Shown here in pieces: positions 57,296 to 64,000 of a stretch of 64,000 nt of DNA. The notes beneath the pieces were generated by a model, which was not told where the DNA came from, ran no database searches, and was given only the letters and a program-made list of their open reading frames with translations. This stretch comes from Sorghum bicolor (taxonomy: Eukaryota > Streptophyta > Magnoliopsida > Poales > Poaceae), in contig NC_012872.2 of assembly GCF_000003195.3 (NCBI RefSeq), positions 26,407,258 through 26,471,257 on the forward strand. Direction: 5' to 3'. The position numbers were made by a program, and so were the translations under genes. Every line of letters begins with the position of its first letter. The stretch's first letter is position 1.

Positions 57296-57480
57296 GGGAC
57301 GGACGTGAGGATTCAAGCTGGGCCGCACAACGTCGATCACCTTGGGACGCACGGCGACGATCAGCTGGGACACACATGACGATCACCTGGGACGCACGTG
57401 GGGACACACGACGTTGGCGACGATCATCTGCTGGGGATGCACGGCGTCACGGCGTCGGCGGCGATCACCTGGGGACCCTA
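57296..57480. repeat. Degenerate GATCA(C/G)CTGGGACGCAC repeats
   Basis: Loose units of roughly 20-30 bp recur: CGATCACCTTGGGACGCACG, CGATCAGCTGGGACACAC, CGATCACCTGGGACGCAC, CGATCATCTGCTGGGGATGC, CGATCACCTGGGGACC. Between them lie GACGACG-like words. No supported coding role. Confidence 0.6.
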
Positions 57481-57651
57481 TACAAGCGTGTAGGCACCAG
57501 GAATGAACTCGCGCGAGGGTTCCTCTGCACCTCGCGCATACGTAGAAGTGTTCCACTGATGACGGATCATGGGTATAGGGCCCATCAAGTCGGATGGACT
57601 AAAAAAATAATCAATGTACAAATAAATAAACATGTGTCATAGGAACATGAA

Positions 57652-57720
57652 AGCTTGATTGGTCTGATGGTAAAGGTAGCACCCTCTAAACTAACAAGTC
57701 GTGGGTTCAAACCTCCCTAC
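57652..57720 (+). mobile_element. tRNA-like SINE head
   Basis: AGCTTGATTGGTCTGATGG (A-box-like, TGGTCTGATGG at 57660-57670) is followed 33 bp later by a B box, GGTTCAAACC (57704-57713). Spacing and sequence fit an internal RNA polymerase III promoter of a tRNA-derived SINE. No 3' tail or target duplication was defined. It is not a foldable tRNA gene as far as I can judge by eye. Confidence 0.4.
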
Positions 57721-57810
57721 AAATGGTTTTTTAATTTTTTGGGAAACAAAGAAGGGAGTTAGGTTTAATAACTAAACAAATAAAGCAACATACAAGGCTA
57801 CAACACAAAT

Positions 57811-57880
57811 GAGTTAGTGGTCTGGTGGTAACTCACTTTTGCGTGTAGCAACAGGTCTTGGGATCCAATCCCCCATGTAG
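57811..57880 (+). mobile_element. Second tRNA-like SINE head
   Basis: GAGTTAGTGGTCTGGTGGTAA (A-box-like at 57815-57828) and GGATCCAATCC (B-box-like, 57861-57871) have the same arrangement as the head about 150 bp upstream. A SINE dimer or two independent insertions are both possible. Confidence 0.35.
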
Positions 57881-57903
57881 CATGTTTTTTGCCAAATAAA
57901 ATA

Positions 57904-58036
57904 ATGACCACATCAGATATGGGGTCCACTGGCGGGACCACTGAAAGGTCATAGAATGGCTGCGCAGATTCGGCCCCGATGACCACATCAGATATGGGGT
58001 CCACTGGCGGGACCACTGAAAGGTCATAGAATGGCT
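57904..58036. repeat. 75-bp direct duplication containing the copia LTR tip
   Basis: The segment beginning ATGACCACATCAGATATGG starts at 57904 and again at 57979. The copies match through the last 20 bp of the LTR (TGAAAGGTCATAGAATGGCT). The left copy then leaves the LTR sequence (GCGCAGATTCGG), while the right copy continues into the full LTR. So the LTR end plus ~38 bp of flank is present twice. Confidence 0.9.
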
Positions 58037-59929
58037 AGAGGGGGGTGAATAGCCTAATTAAAAATTCTACAAACTCACTAGAGCAAGAGGTTAGTAAATA
58101 ACAAAGCGAAGCTTTTTGCTCTAGCTCTAATGGGGTGTTTGCAAGCCACCTAACCAACAATTCTAGTTGATATAATCACAAGGCACACAAGAGCTATGTC
58201 ACTACTTACACTAGAAAGCTACCTAAAGTTTCTATACAAGTAAGTAAGCTACTCTAGTTTGCGGGAATGTAAAAGAGATGGTTTGAACTTTATATCGCCG
58301 CGTAGAGGGGATGAACCAATCAATAATATGAAGTCCAATCACCGGGAGAAATCCAATGAACAATCACAATGGAGACACATAATTTTTCTCCCGAGGTTCA
58401 CGTGCTTGCCGGCACGCTACGTCCCCGTTGTGTGGACCAACACTTGGTGGTTCGGTGGCTAAGAGGTGTAGCACGAACCTCGTCCTCACTAGGACACCAC
58501 AAGAACCTACCCACAAGTGAGGTAGCTCAATGACACGAGCAATCCACTAGAGTTACCTTTCGGCTCTCCGCCGGGGAAGGTACAAGACCCCTCACAATCA
58601 CCGGGAGATGGCCACGAACAATCACCAACTCGTGCCAATCCTCCTCCGCTGCTCCAAGCCGTCTAGGTGGCGGCAACCACCAAGAGTAACAAGAAAACCG
58701 CAGCTAGAACGATCCCCAAGTGCCACTAGATGCAATCACTCAAGCAAATGCACTTGGAATCACTCCCAATCTCACAAAGATGTATAATCTATGAAGGAGA
58801 TGAGTAGGAGGTGTTTGCTTAGGCTCACAAGGATGTCATGTATGTTAGAATACCAAGAGGGTGAGCCCCAAGCCGGCCAAGCACGTATTTATAGCCCATC
58901 AAAAAAATAGAGCCGTTGGCTCTTTCACTGGGCGAAATACGGGGTCACCGGACGCTCTTAAAGGGGCACCAGACGCTCAACACCAGCGTCCGGTGCTCCA
59001 ACGTCAGCCGCGTGTCAGAGTCTAACGGTAGCCTGCAGAGCACCGGACGCTTGAGCAAGTTAGCACCGGACGCGTCCGGTGCACACCGGACTCATGCGCA
59101 GAGAGTTCCGCAAACTCGCAGGGTCACCGGACGCAAGCCACCGGACCGTCCGGTGCTCACCGGACCCATGCGCAGAGAGGGTCGCAAAACGCCCGCACAC
59201 CGGACGCGCACCACCGGACGCTCAAGCCAGCGTCCGGTGCCTAACGTCCGGTGCCTTACCCTAGCTGGGCCAGGCAGCCTGCACACCGGTCGCTCAGACA
59301 CAGCGTCCGGTGCTTCTGAGCCAGCGTCCGGTGAGTGTTCCTCAGCGAGAAACACTCCCGCGACTTCTCCAAATTTTCCACCGACGCAATAGAAAATATG
59401 CACTTCATTTTCTCGAAAAGCGCCGAATGAACCCATCCTCTCTCTACCCTTCAAACTCCACCTCCTTCTCAAAGTGTGCCAACACCACAACGTGTAAACC
59501 ACCAAGTGCACGTGTGTTAGCATTTTCACAATCATTTTCTTCGAAGGAGTTAAGTTAGCTCACTAGGTTCTAAATGCATGCACATGAACAATGACACCTA
59601 GTGGCACTTGATAACCGCTTAGCCAAAGAATTCCCCTCTTTATAGTACGGCTATCTATCCTAAATGTGATCACACCCTCTATGGTGTCTTGATCACCAAA
59701 ACCAAAACCCTAAGCAATACCTTTGCCTTGATCTCCATAGGGTTTTGTTTTTCTCTTTCTTCTTTTCCAAGTTGAGCACTTGATCATCTTGTGGTCATCA
59801 CCATCATCACCATGATCATCACTTGCTCCACCACTTGGCATGTACCAACCTCATTAAGTCTACACACACTTAGTATAGAGGTTAGTATTAAGGTTTCATC
59901 AATTATCCAAAACCAAACTAGGGCTTTCA
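58017..59929 (-). mobile_element. 3' LTR of a SIRE-like Ty1/copia element
   Basis: On the minus strand it starts TGAAAGCCCTAGTTTGG at 59929, right after the polypurine tract, and ends ...TATGACCTTTCA at 58017. The ends TGAAAG...CTTTCA form a 6-bp inverted repeat. Length is 1913 bp. The flank at the left end is complicated by the 75-bp duplication, so no clean target duplication could be read. It contains a dense array of CACCGGACG/CGTCCGGTG words. Confidence 0.85.
58935..59332. repeat. Array of CACCGGACG / CGTCCGGTG words in the copia LTR
   Basis: About six CACCGGACG and seven CGTCCGGTG copies occur within 400 bp in irregular order. One pair forms a perfect 20-bp palindrome, GCACCGGACGCGTCCGGTGC (59063-59082). 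A related longer unit ending ATGCGCAGAGAG occurs at about 59094 and 59168. The array is very rich in CpG against an AT-rich LTR. Confidence 0.85.
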
Positions 59930-61087
59930 ATCTCCCCCTTTTTGGTAATTGATGACAACCCTTTTTACAAAGATTTTCAATAAAATTTTCTTGGATTCAT
60001 GTTGCTTGCCCAAGCATTTTGCCATGTGCAAAGGTTATGGACAAGTTTCATAAACCCAAATTGGTAGCAATTGCTCCCCCTACATATGTGCTAAGAGTTT
60101 GGATTTGAAAGCTTTGCACATATGCTTGAATAGGAAATATAGGAGTCAATTTCTACCAAATGATGCTAAGGTGTAAAGAATGGACCTTTGAAGCGTGATA
60201 CAAATCAGAGTTGCCAATATACACCATCCTTAGCACCAATAGTAACTAGACATTCACAAAACTAGAACACCCCGTGAGATCAACATTATAAACAAGGTTC
60301 TAGTACCACTTGTGAAACAACTAAAATTCTAGTTACACTACTTATGCATGCTAGTTCTTCATTTCATCAAGCAAACCTATAACTAGCATACACCACACAA
60401 GCAAGGCATTGGAGAGAAAGCTTCTAAAGCTAATGCAAATGCAAGCAACCATATGTGATGCACATACAAATGCAACATACAAGTTTATGAGCTTGCTCCC
60501 CCTACTTGTGTGCTTCAAAATTTTAATTGATCCCCTTCTTTTATCATGTTACTCCCTTATCTTACTCCCTTATCTTAGAATTTCTTTTTGTGATTTCTCT
60601 CCCCCTTTAGCAAATCTCAAATCTTTGGGAAATTCTCTCCCCCTTTGTCATCAATGACCACAAAAGGTGAGCTCAAATTTTAGTGTGAAACCATGTGAAG
60701 TGAGATCATTTTGCCAATTTGGTCCAATCTAGATTACTTGCCTAAGATATTTAACTCGGTTTGATCCAAGGACAAGCTTCTTCACACCTCCAAATAAGGG
60801 TTATCTTGTACCATGTTGAGTCAAACACTTATAGCTCATATTCTAGATCAAACACTAGGATTGCAAGCCCACAAACATGTCATATGCTACCACTAGATCA
60901 AGTCAAGCATAAAGGCAATAGTGGTACCATATAAGCATCAAATTCATTTGATTTTCATGAATGATCCTAAGACATGTAAGGAATGACTAGATGCACTAAA
61001 CAAGTCCTTAGCATAGGATGAATGACATGTCAATCAACTTTACCTTGCTTTGCTCGAAGGAGAGGCATGTCATATAGTGGGGGTGCA
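59930..61087 (-). other. Polypurine tract and long 3' non-coding region of the copia element
   Basis: The functional tract (AAAAAGGGGGAGAT on the minus strand, 59930-59943) abuts the LTR. Similar GGGGGAG runs recur upstream at about 60076, 60498, 60600 and 60640. No ORF of interest lies in the ~1.1 kb between the pol stop and the tract. Some SIRE-type elements carry an extra ORF here, and this one does not show it. Confidence 0.7.
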
Positions 61088-64000
61088 TCAACACATATTT
61101 GAGAAGTCAAGTATGTTAAATTCATTCCTTAGCTTGCAAAACCTCTTCTCATCAAGTGGCTTGGTGAATATATCGGCAAGTTGATCATCGGTGCCTATAC
61201 TCTCAATGCAAATGTCCCCTTTTTGTTGGTGATCTCTTATGAAATGATGGCGGACATCTATGTGCTTTGTTCTTGAGTGTTGAACCGGACTGTTGGTGAG
61301 CTTCATGGCACTTTCATTGTCACATAGCAATGGCACTTGTTTGAAATTGATTCCAAAGTCCTTCAATGTTGCCTTCATCCATAGGATTTGTGCACAACAA
61401 CTACCGGCCGCAATGTATTCCGCTTCGGCGGTTGATAGTGCAACACTATCTTGCTTCTTGGATGACCATGAGACAAGTGATCTTCCCAATAGTTGACATG
61501 TGCCCGATGTGCTTCTTCTTTCAACTTTGCATCCCGCATAGTCCGAATCGGAATATCCAACAAGTTCAAACTTTGCACCTTTGGGATACCACAAACCAAC
61601 ATTTTGTGTATGCTTCAAGTACCTCAATATTCTCTTTGTTGCTTTCAAATGACTTTCTCTTGGTGAGGCTTGAAATCTTGCACACATGCATACACTAAAC
61701 ATGACATCCGGTCTTGATGCGGTCACATAGAGTAAGCTTCCAATCATAGACCGATATAACTTTTGATCCACCATGTTTCCACTTGTATCATTATCTAAGC
61801 TTCCATTTGTTCCCATTGGAGTGCTAATTGCCTTTGCATCATCCATACCAAACTTCTTGAGCATGTCTTTTATGTACTTGCCTTGACTCACAAATGTGCC
61901 ATTCTTCAATTGCTTGATTTGGAGACCAAGGAAGTAACTAAGCTCTCCAATCATTGACATCTCAAACTCATTAGCCATCATGTTTCCAAACTCCTCACAA
62001 AATTCTTGATTGGTTGATCCAAATATGATATCATCAACATAGATTTGCAACACAAACAAGTCCTTCCCAATCTTCTTGGTGAAGAGAGTGGTGTCAACCT
62101 TGCCCATCTTGAAACCTTTAGAGAGAAAGAAATCTCTCAATCTCTCATACCATGCTCTTGGTGCTTGCTTCAAACCATACAATGCCTTTCTTAGCTTGTA
62201 AACATGGTTGGGTTTCTTGTCATCTTCAAAACCGGGAGGTTGCTCAACATAGACTTCTTCATTAATATAGCCATTGAGAAATGCACTCTTGACATCCATT
62301 TGATATAGCTTGATATTATGAGCACAAGCATAGGCCAACAAGATCCTAATTGCTTCCAATCTTGGAACCGGGGCATATGTTTCACCAAAGTCAAGACCTT
62401 CAACTTGAGTATAGCCTTGTGCTACCAATCTTGCTTTATTCCTTACGACTATCCCATCTTGATCTTGCTTGTTGCGAAAGACCCATCTAGTGCCAATGAC
62501 ATTATGATCACTAGGCCTCTCAACTAATTCCCATACTTGATTTCTCTTGAAGTTGTTAAGCTCTTCATGCATAGCATTGACCCAATCAACATCTCTCAAT
62601 GCTTCATCAATCTTCTTTGGCTCAATGTGAGACACAAAGGAGAAATGCTCACAAAATGATGCTAGTCTTGATCTAGTTTGCACTCCTCTTTGAATATCAC
62701 CTATGATATGATCCAATGGATGATCTCTTGCAATATTCGTTGGTTGGAGTATTTGCACTTGATTGCTTGCACTTGGTTGATCATGAGATGATGTACTAGC
62801 TTGTTGATCTTGCACTTGTGTACCACTTGTATTAGCTTGATTTTGATCATGAGAGCCACTAGCTTGCACTTTAGAGGTAGGAAGCACTTGATCTTTGTCA
62901 TCTTCAACATGAATCACCTCTCTTGGCCTTAAATCACCAATATCCATATTCTTCATTGCATCGGCCAATTGAGTGCCTCTCACATCATCTAGATTCTCAT
63001 CTTCCTCTTGAGAGCCATTGGTTTCATCAAACTCAACATCATGCACCTCTTCAAGAGTACCACTAGCCAAATTCCAAACTCTATAAGCTTTGCTAGTAGT
63101 TGAGTAACCAAGCAAGAAGCCTTCATCACATTTCTTTTCAAATTTACTCAATCTAGTGCCTTTCTTCAATATGTAGCATTTGCAACCAAAAACCCGAAAG
63201 TATGCAATGTTGGGCTTTCTTCCATTCAAGAGCTCATATGGAGTCTTCTCCATCATTGGGTGACAATAGAGTCGGTTGCTATAGTAGCAAGCCGTGTTGA
63301 TTGCTTCGGCCCAAAAAGAATGACTCACGTTGTATTCACTCAACATTGATCTTGCCATGTCAATTAAGGTTCTATTCTTCCTCTCAACAAGACCATTTGA
63401 TTGTGGAGTGTATTTGGCCGAGAATTGATGCCTAATGCCAAATTCATCACAAAGTTCATCAACTCTCGTATTCTTGAATTCACTTCCATTGTCACTTCTC
63501 ACTTTCTTGATGGTTGTTTCAAACTCATTGTGTATTCTCTTGACAAATGATTTGAAGGTTGCAAAAGCATCACTCTTGTCACTAAGAAAGAATACCCATG
63601 TATATCTTGTGAAATCATCCACTATCACAAATCCATATTTGTTTCCACCAATGCTTGTGTATGTGGTTGGTCCAAATAAGTCCATGTGCAACAACTCAAA
63701 TGCCTTGCATGTACTCATGATGCTCTTCTTTGGATGAGTGTTGCCAACTTGCTTTCCGGCTTGACATGCACTACAAAGCTTGTCTTTCTCAAATGTGACA
63801 TCTTTCAAGCCTCTAACAAGATCATGCTTGACTAGCTTGTTCAATTGTTTCATTCCAACGTGACCAAGCCTTCTATGCCATAACCAACCCATACTAGATT
63901 TAGTGAGCAAGCATGTTGATAATTGGGCTTCACTAGCATTGAAGTCAACCAAGTATAGATTCTCATATCTAAAACCTTTGAATATCAAGTTAGAGCCATC
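61088..64000 (-). CDS. Ty1/copia polyprotein: integrase, reverse transcriptase, RNase H (5' part off window)
   Basis: The frame is open for 970 codons from the window edge to the stop at 61088. Counting from the methionine at 63988, the GAG-pre-integrase zinc site is H38, H43, C72, C75 ([15 protein letters not shown]). The integrase core has D103 (HMDLFGP), D166 (RSDNGSE) and E202 (NGLVERKNR). After a variable Ser/Gln-rich linker, the RT begins at about residue 470 and has [16 protein letters not shown] and the IYVDDIIFG active site near 655. RNase H follows with [18 protein letters not shown] and HIDVRHHF, ending [13 protein letters not shown]. Order INT-RT-RH is diagnostic of Ty1/copia. Length, LTR and 3' region fit the SIRE/Maximus lineage. 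Gag and protease lie beyond 64000. No stop or frameshift is seen, so it may be recent. Confidence 0.93.
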   Translation of the reverse strand, partial: DGSNLIFKGFRYENLYLVDFNASEAQLSTCLLTKSSMGWLWHRRLGHVGMKQLNKLVKHDLVRGLKDVTFEKDKLCSACQAGKQVGNTHPKKSIMSTCKAFELLHMDLFGPTTYTSIGGNKYGFVIVDDFTRYTWVFFLSDKSDAFATFKSFVKRIHNEFETTIKKVRSDNGSEFKNTRVDELCDEFGIRHQFSAKYTPQSNGLVERKNRTLIDMARSMLSEYNVSHSFWAEAINTACYYSNRLYCHPMMEKTPYELLNGRKPNIAYFRVFGCKCYILKKGTRLSKFEKKCDEGFLLGYSTTSKAYRVWNLASGTLEEVHDVEFDETNGSQEEDENLDDVRGTQLADAMKNMDIGDLRPREVIHVEDDKDQVLPTSKVQASGSHDQNQANTSGTQVQDQQASTSSHDQPSASNQVQILQPTNIARDHPLDHIIGDIQRGVQTRSRLASFCEHFSFVSHIEPKKIDEALRDVDWVNAMHEELNNFKRNQVWELVERPSDHNVIGTRWVFRNKQDQDGIVVRNKARLVAQGYTQVEGLDFGETYAPVPRLEAIRILLAYACAHNIKLYQMDVKSAFLNGYINEEVYVEQPPGFEDDKKPNHVYKLRKALYGLKQAPRAWYERLRDFFLSKGFKMGKVDTTLFTKKIGKDLFVLQIYVDDIIFGSTNQEFCEEFGNMMANEFEMSMIGELSYFLGLQIKQLKNGTFVSQGKYIKDMLKKFGMDDAKAISTPMGTNGSLDNDTSGNMVDQKLYRSMIGSLLYVTASRPDVMFSVCMCARFQASPRESHLKATKRILRYLKHTQNVGLWYPKGAKFELVGYSDSDYAGCKVERRSTSGTCQLLGRSLVSWSSKKQDSVALSTAEAEYIAAGSCCAQILWMKATLKDFGINFKQVPLLCDNESAMKLTNSPVQHSRTKHIDVRHHFIRDHQQKGDICIESIGTDDQLADIFTKPLDEKRFCKLRNEFNILDFSNMC

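Noticed and set aside
57652..57725. Possible tRNA gene
   Set aside because: Box elements are present but the arms do not pair well by eye and there is no clear acceptor stem; a SINE head is more likely.

Overview
This window looks like repeat-dense, gene-poor chromatin of a large grass genome, most likely a panicoid/Andropogoneae species such as sorghum or a close relative. That placement is an inference from the element types: Tourist-like MITEs with GGCCTTGTTTAGTT ends and TTA target duplications, CACTA elements, Del/Tekay-type long LTRs starting TGTAACAC, Athila-type Ty3/gypsy elements with an ORF-1 gene, and a SIRE-like copia element. No rRNA, canonical tRNA gene or CRISPR array is seen. 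Almost all coding sequence is transposon-derived. One multi-exon unit at about 33-35.1 kb may be an ordinary gene or gene fragment.

Layout. (1) 1-2.5 kb: the 3' end of a minus-strand Athila-like element (partial LTR, polypurine tract, integrase C-terminus). (2) 2.5-9.2 kb: a plus-strand gypsy gag-protease relic, split by a 4.5-kb minus-strand long LTR (3764-8239) and joined to its polyprotein tail. (3) 9.2-17.8 kb: a minus-strand gypsy 3' LTR and its internal region. This carries an antisense, intron-bearing plant-mobile-domain ORF with its own TATA box, and is split by a second 4.5-kb long LTR in plus orientation (10249-14777). (4) 17.8 to at least 31.2 kb: a large minus-strand CACTA element with a TNPA-like gene and a TNP2 transposase pseudogene. 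It contains a hAT MITE, a 477-bp insertion with a 9-bp target duplication, and a complete second CACTA element (28291-30978, TSD AGA) that itself carries a Tourist MITE. (5) 31.2-35.3 kb: exon-like sequence and the unidentified gene. (6) 35.3-43.2 kb: a non-coding Del/Tekay-type retroelement whose two LTRs have unrelated U3 halves. (7) 43.2-51.35 kb: gag-like debris, then a minus-strand Athila-like element that lost its polymerase but keeps gag-protease and ORF-1. (8) 51.35-55.9 kb: a CACTA transposase fragment interrupted by another CACTA element. (9) 55.9-64 kb: a Tourist MITE, tRNA-like SINE heads, and a minus-strand copia element with a complete 3' LTR and an open integrase-RT-RNase H frame running off the window.

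The region reads as layered insertions. Several are dated relative to one another by target-site duplications. Most ORFs are broken by single stop codons, often TAG or TGA, as expected for silenced, methylated repeats. The copia frame at the right end is the only long transposon ORF without a visible lesion.
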